The notes beneath the pieces are model-generated. The model had not been told where the DNA came from and searched no databases. It saw only the letters and a list, made by a program, of their open reading frames with translations. The position numbers and the translations under genes were made by a program. From the NCBI GenBank assembly GCA_035560555.1, contig DATMZF010000069.1, forward strand, positions 1 to 64,000: 64,000 bases of DNA, in the 5' to 3' direction. This DNA is from UBA11090 sp035560555 (GTDB lineage: Bacteria; Spirochaetota; Spirochaetia; Treponematales; Rectinemataceae). Within the stretch, counting starts at the first letter, position 1. Every line of letters begins with the position of its first letter. Below, in pieces: positions 50,791 to 59,721 of this stretch.

Positions 50791-52758
50791 ATGGGTAGGA
50801 TTATAGGCATCGATCTTGGAACGACAAACTCTTGCGTCGCGGTGATGGAAGGCGGCGAACCAATCGTCATTTCCAATTCCGAGGGACAGCGGACAACGCC
50901 GTCCATAGTCGGTTTCACGGCAAAAGGGGAGCGCGTCGTTGGTCAGCCCGCCAAAAACCAGATGATCACCAACGCCGAGAACACCGTATACTCCATCAAA
51001 CGTTTCATGGGACGCCGTTTCGCGGAAGTCCAATCCGAAATCAAGATGGTCCCTTTCAATGTCACCGACAACGGCAACGACGTGCGCGTCGATATCCAGG
51101 ACAAGATGTACAGTCCTCAGGAGATCAGCGCCTTCATTCTTCAGAAAATGAAGAAAACCGCCGAGGACTATCTCGGTGAGGCGGTGACCGAGGCCGTCAT
51201 AACGGTTCCGGCATACTTCAACGATTCGCAGCGCCAGGCCACCAAGGACGCGGGCAAGATCGCCGGCCTCGAGGTCAAGCGCATCATCAACGAGCCGACG
51301 GCCGCCAGTCTCGCCTATGGCTTCAACAAGGATCAGAAGAAGGAAAGGACCATCGCCGTGTACGATCTCGGCGGCGGCACCTTCGATATTTCCATCCTCG
51401 AGCTGGGCGAGGGCGTCTTCGAGGTCAAGTCGACCAACGGCGATACCCACCTGGGCGGCGACGACTTCGATCTCAGGATCACGCAGTGGCTCGTCGACGA
51501 GTTTAAAAAGGATTCGGGCATCGACCTCTCCAAGGACCGCATGGCGCTGCAGCGCTTGAGGGAAGCGGCCGAGAAGGCCAAGATAGAGCTCTCGAACGTC
51601 ATGCAGGCCGATGTTAATCTGCCCTTCATCACCGCCGACGCCTCGGGCCCCAAGCATCTCCAGAAGTCCCTTTCGAGGGCAAAATTCGAGCAGATGTGCG
51701 AAGATCTCTTCGAGAGGACCAAGGAACCTTGCCGCAAGGCAATCGCCGACGCGGGGCTGACCGTGGACAAGATCGACGAGGTAATCCTCGTCGGAGGCTC
51801 CACGCGCACCCCGAAAGTAAAGCAGGTAGTCAAGGAAATTTTCGGCAAGGAACCTTCCATGGGTGTGAACCCTGACGAAGCGGTCGCCGTCGGCGCCGCC
51901 ATCCAGGGCGGCATCCTCGGCGGCGACGTGAAGGACGTCCTCCTTCTCGACGTAACCCCGCTTTCCCTCGGCATCGAAACCTTGGGCGGCGTCTTTACCC
52001 GGCTCATCCCACGCAACACGACGATTCCCTGCCGCAAGAGCCAGATATTCTCCACGGCGGCCGACGGCCAGACGGCGGTTTCCATCCATGTCCTCCAGGG
52101 TGAGCGCGAAATGGCCAGCCAGGACAGGACGCTTGGACGTTTTGACCTGGTGGGCATCCCTCCCGCTCCCCGAGGCATTCCGCAGGTTGAGGTCACCTTC
52201 GATATCGACGCGAACGGCATCGTCCATGTGTCCGCCAAGGACTTGGGCACCGGCAAGGAACAGAAGATTCGCATTGAATCCTCGAGCGGCCTGAGCGAAG
52301 GCGACATCGACAAGATGGTGCGCGAAGCCGAAGCCCACGCCGACGAAGACCGCAAGGAGCGCGAGCGCGTGGATGCCAGGAACGAAGCCGACGCGCTGAT
52401 CTATCAGACCGAGAAGGCTCTCAAGGAATACGGCGACAAGGCCGGTCCCGGCGAGAAGGAGAATATCGAGAGCGCCATAAAAGATTTGAAGAAAACCATG
52501 GAAGGTTCCGATGTCGAAGCCCTCAAACGGAAGACCGAGGCGCTGAAACAGGCTTCCTACAAGCTTTCCGAGGAACTGTACAAGAACGCGCAGGCTTCGC
52601 AGAGTACGGGCGCCCAGGGCGCGGCCGGACAGGGCCAGGGACCGAACGCGGGTCCTGGTTTCGGCGGTCAGGGCGCTTCCGATCAGGGCAAGGATGAGGG
52701 CACCAAAACGGCGGACGATGTCGATTACAAAGTAGTAGACGACGAGGACAAGAAATAG
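50791..52758 (+). CDS. dnaK: Chaperone DnaK (Hsp70)
   Basis: The 655-residue Hsp70 has IDLGTTNSCVAVMEG, YDLGGGTFDISILE and VGGSTRTPKVKQ in the ATPase domain. The substrate-binding domain begins LLLDVTPLSLGIET. The C-terminal lid ends in a Gln/Gly-rich tail (about residues 605-640) and the acidic VDYKVVDDEDKK. Codon bias is strong, leaving a long antisense open frame that I do not regard as a gene. An AGGGAGGAG site precedes the ATG. Confidence 0.98.
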   Translation: MGRIIGIDLGTTNSCVAVMEGGEPIVISNSEGQRTTPSIVGFTAKGERVVGQPAKNQMITNAENTVYSIKRFMGRRFAEVQSEIKMVPFNVTDNGNDVRVDIQDKMYSPQEISAFILQKMKKTAEDYLGEAVTEAVITVPAYFNDSQRQATKDAGKIAGLEVKRIINEPTAASLAYGFNKDQKKERTIAVYDLGGGTFDISILELGEGVFEVKSTNGDTHLGGDDFDLRITQWLVDEFKKDSGIDLSKDRMALQRLREAAEKAKIELSNVMQADVNLPFITADASGPKHLQKSLSRAKFEQMCEDLFERTKEPCRKAIADAGLTVDKIDEVILVGGSTRTPKVKQVVKEIFGKEPSMGVNPDEAVAVGAAIQGGILGGDVKDVLLLDVTPLSLGIETLGGVFTRLIPRNTTIPCRKSQIFSTAADGQTAVSIHVLQGEREMASQDRTLGRFDLVGIPPAPRGIPQVEVTFDIDANGIVHVSAKDLGTGKEQKIRIESSSGLSEGDIDKMVREAEAHADEDRKERERVDARNEADALIYQTEKALKEYGDKAGPGEKENIESAIKDLKKTMEGSDVEALKRKTEALKQASYKLSEELYKNAQASQSTGAQGAAGQGQGPNAGPGFGGQGASDQGKDEGTKTADDVDYKVVDDEDKK

Positions 52759-52766
52759 GCATTATA

Positions 52767-52832
52767 TGGCGCCCTTTTCAGAGTGTGGCGCCCTTCGGGA
52801 CGTCATGCCCCGAAGGGCGCCATGCTTTTTTT
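52767..52832 (+). terminator. Intraoperon terminator with two competing 5' arms
   Basis: TGGCGCCCTTCGGG (52786-52799) pairs with CCCGAAGGGCGCCA (52809-52822), and TGC plus seven T follow. An extra copy of TGGCGCCCTT at 52767-52776 could pair with the same right arm. Most transcripts probably stop here after dnaK, with some reading into dnaJ. Confidence 0.75.
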
Positions 52833-52859
52833 AAATTCTTTCAGTCGAGGATAACATAA

Positions 52860-53999
52860 GTGGCGAAGCGAGATTATTACGAGGTTCTTGGAGTGCAGAA
52901 AGACGCAGCCAAGGACGATATCAAAAAGGCATACAGGAAGCTAGCCATACAATTCCACCCCGACAAAAATCCCGGTGACAAGGCGGCTGAGGAAAAGTTC
53001 AAGGAAGCCACCGAAGCCTACGAGGTGCTAGGCGACGAACAGAAGCGGCAGGCCTATGACCAATTCGGTTTCGCCGGCGTCGAGGGGATGGGCGGCGGTT
53101 CTCAGGATCATTCGACCGTTTACCGTGATTTCGAGGACATATTTGGCGGATTTGGGGATTTCTCCTCCATTTTCGGCTCCATTTTCGGCAATTCCGGCGG
53201 TGGGTTCGCGGGCGACCGGCGATCGGATAGGCCTCATCGCGGATCGAACCTCAGATACGATATCGAGCTTCCCTTCGAAAAGGCAGTCTACGGCACGACC
53301 GTGGAAATCGCGTATTCCAAGGATGATACCTGCAAGACCTGCGGCGGTTCCGGCTCCATGGACGGGTCAGGGCGCAAGGTATGCGGCACCTGCAAGGGTT
53401 CCGGACAGGTCAGGAGGAGCTCGGGTTTCTTTTCGATTTCCCAGCCATGCCCCACCTGTAACGGCGAGGGCTCCGTCATCGACAAACCCTGCCGCGACTG
53501 CAGCGGCTCGGGCATAGCCAAGAAGAAGCAGAAGATCAAGGTGACCATCCCTCCCGGGGTGGACGACGGCAAGCGGGTGACCATACCCGGCCAGGGCGAC
53601 GTGGGACCTAACGCCGGAGCTCCCGGCGACCTCTATGTATTCATTCATGTGCGCAGTCACGAATTTTTTGAGCGTCACGAGCAGGATCTCTACTGCGCCG
53701 TCAGGATCGACATGACAACGGCGGCATTAGGCGGCGATGTGGTCGTGAACACTCTGGACGGAAAGAAGATCAAGCTCAGCGTTCCGGCTGGCACCCAGCA
53801 CGGCAAGCTTCTCCGCGTCAGGGAGGAAGGCGTGCCGAGTTCCACGGGCAGGAAGGGCGATCTATATATAAAGATTCTCGTGCAAATTCCGGCTCGTCTG
53901 TCGAGAAAGGGCAAAGAACTCCTCGAAGAGCTGCGGGGCATAGAAGGCGAAAACGCCGAACCTCAAGCGGTGAAACTTTCGGAAGTGGCCGGCGCCTGA
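52860..53999 (+). CDS. dnaJ: Chaperone DnaJ (Hsp40)
   Basis: The 379-residue co-chaperone stimulates DnaK ATPase. The J domain carries HPD in IQFHPDKNPGD. A Gly/Phe-rich linker follows (FGGFGDFSSIFGSIFGNSGG). The zinc centre has four CxxCxGxG units: CKTCGGSG, CGTCKGSG, CPTCNGEG and CRDCSGSG. The start is GTG at 52860 with GAGGATAA upstream. It lies behind a terminator-like hairpin, so its level is likely below that of DnaK. Confidence 0.97.
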   Translation: MAKRDYYEVLGVQKDAAKDDIKKAYRKLAIQFHPDKNPGDKAAEEKFKEATEAYEVLGDEQKRQAYDQFGFAGVEGMGGGSQDHSTVYRDFEDIFGGFGDFSSIFGSIFGNSGGGFAGDRRSDRPHRGSNLRYDIELPFEKAVYGTTVEIAYSKDDTCKTCGGSGSMDGSGRKVCGTCKGSGQVRRSSGFFSISQPCPTCNGEGSVIDKPCRDCSGSGIAKKKQKIKVTIPPGVDDGKRVTIPGQGDVGPNAGAPGDLYVFIHVRSHEFFERHEQDLYCAVRIDMTTAALGGDVVVNTLDGKKIKLSVPAGTQHGKLLRVREEGVPSSTGRKGDLYIKILVQIPARLSRKGKELLEELRGIEGENAEPQAVKLSEVAGA

Positions 54000-54073
54000 A
54001 GAGCCTAAAGCTTGAATAGTCGAATAGCCTGAAGGGGCATCCCCTGCCGGCGCCGCGCTCGCAAGAGCCTGAT

Positions 54074-54104
54074 AAAAAGCCCACACATCGCGTGCGGGCT
54101 TTTT
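54074..54104. terminator. Bidirectional terminator between convergent genes
   Basis: AAAAAGCCC (54074-54082) and GGGCTTTTT (54096-54104) pair, with three further pairs inside. It serves dnaJ (+) and the zinc-ribbon membrane protein gene (-), which stops at 54118. Confidence 0.8.
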
Positions 54105-54117
54105 CGTCGCTATAGGG

Positions 54118-54528
54118 CTATAGGATTACGCGCGCCTCGAATTCGTTATGGCAGCGGGGACAATTGATGAGACGCTTCCCCTTCGCGCGCGGCATCTGGA
54201 TAAAGGCCTTGCAGCGCGGGCAGGTGCGGAAACGAAATGCCTTGACGTTCTTGATCCTTCGTTCCAGCCTCGAGAACCGCTTTCTTAGCGGTTTCGTGAG
54301 AGACAGGTATTTTTCGTTCTCGCGCCGTCTCTTCTCGATATTTTTCGAGAAGGACCTGAAGATCGACCAAAGCATTAACATCCACAAAACCATGTTCAGG
54401 ATGGGCGACATGAAAAAAGCGCCGGCGACGATTAAAACGAGGCATAGAACATTCGAAGCCCTGTACAGCTCGTCGACGCCATATCTTCCGGCCATGAAGC
54501 GCGCCAGCGCATACCTGATTTTATTCAT
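54118..54528 (-). CDS. Small membrane protein with C-terminal zinc ribbon
   Basis: The 136-residue protein has a basic N-terminus, two adjacent hydrophobic helices (residues about 26-56), a long basic segment (SKNIEKRRRENEKYL, RKRFSRLERRIKNVKAF) and a zinc ribbon CPRC-x17-CPRC. The family is not recognised beyond this layout. The ribbon and basic tail would be cytoplasmic. It lies between dnaJ and a J-domain gene transcribed the same way upstream, 51 bp apart, hinting at a link with protein folding at the membrane. Confidence 0.75.
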   Translation of the reverse strand: MNKIRYALARFMAGRYGVDELYRASNVLCLVLIVAGAFFMSPILNMVLWMLMLWSIFRSFSKNIEKRRRENEKYLSLTKPLRKRFSRLERRIKNVKAFRFRTCPRCKAFIQMPRAKGKRLINCPRCHNEFEARVIL

Positions 54529-54578
54529 CCCGAAAACTCCTTAGCGACGTGCCGCGAACGCGGCGATTTTTATCGAAA

Positions 54579-55274
54579 TCAATAGAATAGTCGTCCGAAA
54601 AACAAGCTCAGGAAGTTCCATACGAGAATCGCGAAAGCGACGTTTCGTACGATGTGCAGCGGTTTGCCGGCTGGGCTTTCCCTCCGCCGGTACATCGACC
54701 CGCTGTTCTGTAGCCTGTCCAGCACGAGCCTGTATTCCTGATTGTCCGGCTCCATCCGCGCGGCTATCTTGGCGTGTTCCAGAGCCGCGGCCATGTTGCC
54801 GACGCCCGAATTCGCCACCGCGCTGTAGTAGTACCATTGGGCGCCTCTTTCGGCGATCGCGTCGAGAACGGCGAGGGCCTGCGGATAAAAACCGGCGCGG
54901 ATGTAGTTCTCCGCCGTCTGAAGCGTCGCCTGCCCTTGGCCGCTTCCCCTGTAGCCGGCGCCGCCGAAAAACGCCTCGAATGGGTCGAAGCCGAAACCGA
55001 AGGGGTCGTTCGCCCGATTGGAGGAAGTTCCATAGCCGGCGTTTCCATATTCGCCCGGCCCCGAATCGCCGTACTGCCCGTCGCCGTCGGGGGATACATT
55101 GCCGCTCTTGATTTGTTCGTAGGCGGCGTTGATCTCGCTCATCTTTTTCGCCGCTTCCGGGCTGCCCTGATTGACGTCGGGATGATATTTTTTCGCGAGC
55201 TTGCGGTACGCTTTCGAGATTTCCTCAGCTGAGGTGTCGGGTAAGACCCCAAGGATCTTGTATGGATCGGCCAT
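54579..55274 (-). CDS. Membrane-anchored J-domain protein with TPR-like segment
   Basis: This protein has 231 residues from the chosen ATG (55274). An N-terminal J domain (DPYKILGVLPDTSAEEISKA, HPD in KKYHPDVNQ) is followed by a Gly/Tyr-rich linker and a helical repeat region (AENYIRAGFYPQALAVLDAI, WYYYSAVANSGVGNMAAALEHA) typical of tetratricopeptide repeats. A C-terminal hydrophobic helix (FAILVWNFLSLFFGRLF) anchors it. It would recruit DnaK to the membrane. An ATG three codons upstream is an alternative start. Confidence 0.87.
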   Translation of the reverse strand: MADPYKILGVLPDTSAEEISKAYRKLAKKYHPDVNQGSPEAAKKMSEINAAYEQIKSGNVSPDGDGQYGDSGPGEYGNAGYGTSSNRANDPFGFGFDPFEAFFGGAGYRGSGQGQATLQTAENYIRAGFYPQALAVLDAIAERGAQWYYYSAVANSGVGNMAAALEHAKIAARMEPDNQEYRLVLDRLQNSGSMYRRRESPAGKPLHIVRNVAFAILVWNFLSLFFGRLFY

Positions 55275-55316
55275 TATGGACATCGCCTTATAGCATTGTG
55301 TATCGTTGAAATGTAT

Positions 55317-55350
55317 AAAAAAAAAGTCCGCGCGGCAAGGCGCGGACTTT
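55317..55350 (-). terminator. Terminator of the copper operon
   Basis: AAAGTCCGCGC (55323-55333) and GCGCGGACTTT (55340-55350) pair around GGCAAG. On the minus strand nine T residues follow. It lies 44 bp after the copZ-like stop. Confidence 0.85.
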
Positions 55351-55393
55351 CTCATGCGCGGAGAGGAAAGGCTTCACTTCTTCGAAAATGCCC

Positions 55394-55603
55394 TCAGGGC
55401 ATTATTGAGATCACTTTATAGCCGGCGTCGGCCACGGCCGCCCTCATCGCCTGATCGCTCAACGCGTCGCCCTCAACCATGGCCGAGCGTTCGAGAAGGT
55501 CGACCTTGGCCGATTTTACGCCCGGGATGCCTTCCAGCGCCGACTGGACATGCATGACGCAATGCCCGCAGGACATGCCATCGATCTTTAAAAGTTTTCG
55601 CAT
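55394..55603 (-). CDS. copZ: Copper chaperone (heavy-metal-associated domain)
   Basis: The 69-residue single HMA domain has GMSCGHCVMHVQSAL providing the CxxC copper site and VKSAKVDLLERSAMVEG completing the fold. It should hand Cu(I) to CopA. The gene is 166 bp downstream of copA on the same strand and ends in a strong terminator, so it is the last gene of csoR-copA-copZ. Confidence 0.92.
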   Translation of the reverse strand: MRKLLKIDGMSCGHCVMHVQSALEGIPGVKSAKVDLLERSAMVEGDALSDQAMRAAVADAGYKVISIMP

Positions 55604-55769
55604 ACTAACTCCTTGCGATTATGGTAGTTATGCCGGCGTGGGCCGGTCTCGTTCACCTTGTTCCACCTATTTGAAATATAAGGAATTCTCAGGCCGATGC
55701 AAGTGTCTGCGGCTTGATTCCTTCAGGGGCGAAACGCCCAGCGCTCTAGCGCGGCGTCAAAGCCCGGCG

Positions 55770-58235
55770 TTAAAGCGCGGCGCGAAAGCGCCGAAGCCTT
55801 AGCGCGTTGGTCAGGACGGAAACCGAGCTCATCGACATGGCCGCGGCGGCGATGATTGGCGAGAGCAGAGGGCCGCCGAAGGCGTGGAGAATGCCCGCCG
55901 CGACAGGTATTCCGAGGACGTTGTAGCCGAATGCCCAGAAAAGGTTCTGCCTTATGTTCCTCATCACGCCTTTGGAGAGCGAGATGGCGGTGGGTACGTC
56001 CATCAGGTCGCTGTGCATGAGCACGATGTCGGCGCTCTCCATGGCCACGTCGGTGCCCGTCCCTATGGCGATGCCGACGTCGGCTTGGGCGAGGGCGGGG
56101 GCGTCGTTGATCCCGTCGCCCACCATAGCCACCTTTTTGCCGTCAGCCTGCAGCTTCTTCACTTCCTCGGCCTTGTCGCCGGGAAGAACCTCGGCGAGGA
56201 TGCGGTCGATGCCGACTTCGCGCGCGATGGCTTCCGCCGTCGGGCGGGAATCGCCGGTTATCATCGCCGTCTCTATGCCCATGGCGCGGAGGCGTGCGAT
56301 GGCGGCCGCGCTGTTCGGCTTGACGACGTCAGCCACGGCGATGAGGCCGATGAGGACGCCATCGAAAGCCGCGAACATGGGCGTTTTGCCCGAAGCGGCG
56401 AGAGAGTCGGCTGTCGTGCCGAAGCCTCCCAGCGCGACGCCTCGTTCGGCCATGAGACGGGCGTTCCCAAAAATGAAAAGTTTGCCCTCCATCGTCGCTT
56501 CGATGCCCCGGCCGGGCAGGGCATCGAAACTTTCCGGAGTCGGGAGCGAAAGCCCGAGCTTCTCTGCCTCGCGCACGATGGCTTCCCCAAGAGGGTGTTC
56601 CGAGGCCTTTTCCGCGGCGGCGGCGAGGGCGAGGAGCCTCTCCTCCGCGACGCCCTCGGCTGGCAGAATTTCGGTGAGCTCCGGTTTGCCTTCGGTGATG
56701 GTTCCCGTCTTGTCGAAGACGACAATCTGTACCTTGCCGGTGGTCTCGAGGGCTTCGCCCGACTTTATGAGGACGCCCAACTCGGCGCCCTTTCCAGTAC
56801 CGACCATGATGGCGGTGGGCGTGGCCAAGCCCAAGGCGCATGGACAGGCTATCGTGAGCACCGCCACGAAGATGGTGAGCGCGAAGACGGCCGTATGTCC
56901 CGCGATGAGCCACGCCCCGGCCGACAGAATCGCGACGCCGAAGACTACCGGCACGAAGACGCCGGAAATGACATCGGCCAGCCTGGCGATGGGCGCCTTG
57001 GAACCCTGCGCGTCTTCCACCAGTTTGATGATGCGAGAGAGGGCCGTATCGGCGCCGACGCGCTCGGCGCGGAAGGTTAGGGCGCCGTTCTTGTTGATGG
57101 TTCCTCCCGTGATCGCGGCGCCGGGCCCCTTGTCGACGGGAATGCTCTCGCCGGTGAGCATGGACTCGTCCACGGCGCTCGCTCCAGAGATGACCGTTCC
57201 GTCGACGGGAACCTTCTCGCCGGGGCGGACGAGGAGGATGTCGCCCGGTTCGACCTCGTCGATGGGAGTTTCGATCTCCTTCCTGTCTTGGAGCAGCGTC
57301 GCCGTTTTCGGCTTGAGCCCCATGAGTTTCTTGATCGAATCGGAGGTACGACCCTTGCTCACCGTTTCCAGCGTCTTGCCGAGGAGAATGAGGGTGATGA
57401 TGATGCCGGCCGTCTCGAAATAGAGCTCCTCGACAGCGCCGAAGTCGCCGTTCGCTATCCTGTACACGGAGAAGAGGCTGTAGAGAACCGCCGCGCTCGT
57501 GCCCATCGCGATGAGGCTGTCCATATTGGGAGAGCCATGGAGAAGGGCACGGACGCCGACGACGTAGAAACGATATCCCGCGATGATGGCCGGTATCACC
57601 AAGACTATCTGGATGAGGGCGAAGCGGAGGGGATAGTCCATCGGGTGAAGGGAGGCGGGTAGAGGCCAACCGAGCATATGCCCCATCGCTATGTAGAGAA
57701 GAGGGAGGGAAAACGCGGCCGAAACGATGAACTTCGTCCACATGGAGCGGATTTCGCGCTCTTTTGCCGCCTTGTGCTCGTCGATTTTGGCCGCCGAGAC
57801 GGCTTCCATCGCCAGAGGCTCGTAGCCGGCCTTCTTGATCGCCCCCTTTACCTCGGAGAGGCGCAGAACCGCGGGACTATATTTCACCGTCGCCCGCTCG
57901 GTGGCGAGATTCACGGTGACCGAGATGACGCCGGGCAGCTTGCCTATCGCCCTCTCGACGGCGGCGGAGCAGGAGGCGCAGGTCATTCCCCCGACAGGAA
58001 TAGTGACTTCCCTCTCCCCGAGATGTTCTACCGCCTCGTAGCCCGCGTTTTTCACGGCCATTTTTATGGCTTCTATGGAAGCGGACGCGTCGTCGAAACT
58101 TACTTTGAGCGTCTCCGTCGCCAGATTGACCGAGGCTTCGGCCACGCCGGGCACCTTGCGCACCGCCCGCTCGTTCGCGGCGACGCAGGAAGCGCAGGTC
58201 ATGCCGCGAATCTCAAGTGTTTCGGTTTTTATCAT
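55770..58235 (-). CDS. copA: Copper-translocating P1B-type ATPase
   Basis: The 821-residue inner-membrane exporter of Cu(I) has two N-terminal HMA domains, each with GMTCASC. Eight transmembrane helices follow; the CPC metal site lies in IACPCALGLATP. The phosphorylation motif is FDKTGTITEG, the nucleotide-binding HP is in EKASEHPLGEAIV, and the hinge is MVGDGINDAPALAQADVG. Two CxxC domains plus CPC indicate monovalent copper or silver. The csoR gene is directly upstream. Confidence 0.96.
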   Translation of the reverse strand: MIKTETLEIRGMTCASCVAANERAVRKVPGVAEASVNLATETLKVSFDDASASIEAIKMAVKNAGYEAVEHLGEREVTIPVGGMTCASCSAAVERAIGKLPGVISVTVNLATERATVKYSPAVLRLSEVKGAIKKAGYEPLAMEAVSAAKIDEHKAAKEREIRSMWTKFIVSAAFSLPLLYIAMGHMLGWPLPASLHPMDYPLRFALIQIVLVIPAIIAGYRFYVVGVRALLHGSPNMDSLIAMGTSAAVLYSLFSVYRIANGDFGAVEELYFETAGIIITLILLGKTLETVSKGRTSDSIKKLMGLKPKTATLLQDRKEIETPIDEVEPGDILLVRPGEKVPVDGTVISGASAVDESMLTGESIPVDKGPGAAITGGTINKNGALTFRAERVGADTALSRIIKLVEDAQGSKAPIARLADVISGVFVPVVFGVAILSAGAWLIAGHTAVFALTIFVAVLTIACPCALGLATPTAIMVGTGKGAELGVLIKSGEALETTGKVQIVVFDKTGTITEGKPELTEILPAEGVAEERLLALAAAAEKASEHPLGEAIVREAEKLGLSLPTPESFDALPGRGIEATMEGKLFIFGNARLMAERGVALGGFGTTADSLAASGKTPMFAAFDGVLIGLIAVADVVKPNSAAAIARLRAMGIETAMITGDSRPTAEAIAREVGIDRILAEVLPGDKAEEVKKLQADGKKVAMVGDGINDAPALAQADVGIAIGTGTDVAMESADIVLMHSDLMDVPTAISLSKGVMRNIRQNLFWAFGYNVLGIPVAAGILHAFGGPLLSPIIAAAAMSMSSVSVLTNALRLRRFRAAL

Positions 58236-58293
58236 GGTTCATATCCTCCGCGCCCCGGGGCGCGCCTTGCTCCCCTATCTTCAGGAATCCTGG

Positions 58294-58572
58294 TTAAGAA
58301 TCGCCCAGATAGCGTTCCAGGATGTTGGCTATCTCCTCGATTTTCTCCTGCGCCATATCCTTGTTCACGGCATCCTTCACGCAGGTGTCGATATGCTGCC
58401 GGAGCACGACAAGGTTCGCTTTTTTCATGAGCGCGGCCGAGGCGAGAATCTGCTTGGAAACATCGATGCAGTAGCGGTTTCCTTCCATCATCCGTATGGC
58501 CGCGTCCACTTGACCCCTCGCTGTCTTGAGAAGGATGAGGGCTTTCTGACTTTCCGCGCTGCAGTGATCCAT
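58294..58572 (-). CDS. csoR: CsoR-family copper-sensing repressor
   Basis: The 92-residue all-helical DNA-binding protein has Cu(I) ligands in the CsoR pattern Cys35 (RYCIDVSKQ), His60 and Cys64 (RQHIDTCV). Apo-CsoR represses and Cu(I) binding releases it. The gene is the first of csoR-copA-copZ. A CsoR-like operator lies over its own promoter, giving a self-contained copper switch. Confidence 0.93.
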   Translation of the reverse strand: MDHCSAESQKALILLKTARGQVDAAIRMMEGNRYCIDVSKQILASAALMKKANLVVLRQHIDTCVKDAVNKDMAQEKIEEIANILERYLGDS

Positions 58573-58612
58573 TGCTGTGTCTCCTCGGGCCGAGAACGGC
58601 GTGAAATCGATT

Positions 58613-58673
58613 TACCCTGCCCAGGTAGGGTGGGGTATGTAGACACTATATAGTAACATCCCTATCCGGGCAA
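58613..58673 (-). promoter_or_regulatory. Copper operon promoter with CsoR-like operator
   Basis: On the minus strand TTGCCC (58673-58668) and TATAGT (58650-58645) have a 17-bp spacer. The 25-bp site at 58637-58613 starts TACCC, ends GGGTA and has an inner CCC/GGG pair, like known CsoR operators. It lies at about +1 to +25. Confidence 0.75.
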
Positions 58674-58689
58674 GTCCCTGGCCGGCGAC

Positions 58690-59721
58690 TCAGACGCGGG
58701 AGAGCGCGAGAAGGATCAGACAGCCGGTTGAGGCGAAGAGAATGGTCGTGAGATACATGATGAGAATGGAGCGGCCGATATCGGCGGTTTCCGGCGGGCG
58801 GCGGGCTTCGCCGAGATAAGGTTTCTCGATCTTTTTCCCTTCGTACCAGGCGGGGCCGGCCAGCCTGATGCCGAGGGCGCCGGCGGTGAGGGCTTCCATC
58901 CAGGCCGAGTTGGGGCTTTCGTGGTTGCGCCGGTCCCTCCAGCCGAGGGTCAGGGCCGCCTTGAGGCTGAAGCGGCCCGGGGCCGTGATGGAGAGGAGCC
59001 CGCAGGCGAAAAGGCCGAAGAGGAAGCCAAGGCGAGCCGGAATCCAGTTCGCGGCGTCGTCGGCGCGCGCGGCGACGCGACCGAAGCGCAGGTAGCGTTC
59101 GTTCTTGTAGCCCCACATCGAGTCGAGGGTGTTGATGGCGCGGTAGGCGAGGGCTCCCGGCGCGCCCGCGATCAGCGCCCAGAACAGCGGGGCGATGACG
59201 CCGTCGATGGTGGACTCCGCGACGCTTTCCACGGCCGCCTTCACGACGCCCTCCCGATCGAGCCGTCGCGCATCCCTGCCCACAATGCGCGAGACGCTGG
59301 CCTGGCCCGCTTCTAGACGGCTCTGGGCGTCCATCCCGGGCTTTTCGAGGGCCGCCGAGACGCGCAGCGCTTGCTTGGCCATGTCCCTTGGGGCGATCGT
59401 CGTATAGATAAGAACGATCCTGGTGACAAGAGCCGCGACCTTCGCCGCGGGTTCCCGCGCTATACCGATTCCGCGGCAGACAAGGGCGGCGAGCGCCGCC
59501 GCGATGCCGGGCAGCGCGATTCCCGCGAGGCAGGCGCCGCCGACGGCGATGAGCCAGCCTGCGAGGCCGGCGCCTATTGTGGCGCCCAGGCGGGGACGTA
59601 GGAATGCTTCAAGGCGAGCGGCGGCGCGGCCGATGAGCCTGACCGGATGGAAGGCATACTCGGGATCGCCTATGAGCCCGTCGAGTATGAGCGCCGCGAC
59701 GATTATGTACCAGGCGGTCAA
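58690..59721 (-). CDS. cbiB: Adenosylcobinamide-phosphate synthase
   Basis: The membrane enzyme joins aminopropanol (or its phosphate) to adenosylcobyric acid to form cobinamide (phosphate). The 343-residue protein has several hydrophobic helices and CbiB/CobD signatures: ILDGLIGDPEYAFHPVRLIG, ESTIDGVIAPLFWALIAG, AYRAINTLDSMWGYKNERY and DDAANWIPARLG. It is the last gene of a six-gene operon; its ATG overlaps the preceding stop by 4 bp. Confidence 0.95.
   Translation of the reverse strand: MTAWYIIVAALILDGLIGDPEYAFHPVRLIGRAAARLEAFLRPRLGATIGAGLAGWLIAVGGACLAGIALPGIAAALAALVCRGIGIAREPAAKVAALVTRIVLIYTTIAPRDMAKQALRVSAALEKPGMDAQSRLEAGQASVSRIVGRDARRLDREGVVKAAVESVAESTIDGVIAPLFWALIAGAPGALAYRAINTLDSMWGYKNERYLRFGRVAARADDAANWIPARLGFLFGLFACGLLSITAPGRFSLKAALTLGWRDRRNHESPNSAWMEALTAGALGIRLAGPAWYEGKKIEKPYLGEARRPPETADIGRSILIMYLTTILFASTGCLILLALSRV

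Noticed and set aside
50713..52338. Very long open frame (541 codons) antisense to dnaK, and a second of 340 codons
   Set aside because: Antisense frames over dnaK are a known by-product of its strong codon bias. The composition (Asp/Gly/His/Val rich) mirrors the sense codons and there is no ribosome-binding site.
55884..57423. Plus-strand frames of 398 and 489 codons over copA
   Set aside because: They are the complement of a well-defined P-type ATPase and contain no recognisable protein features.
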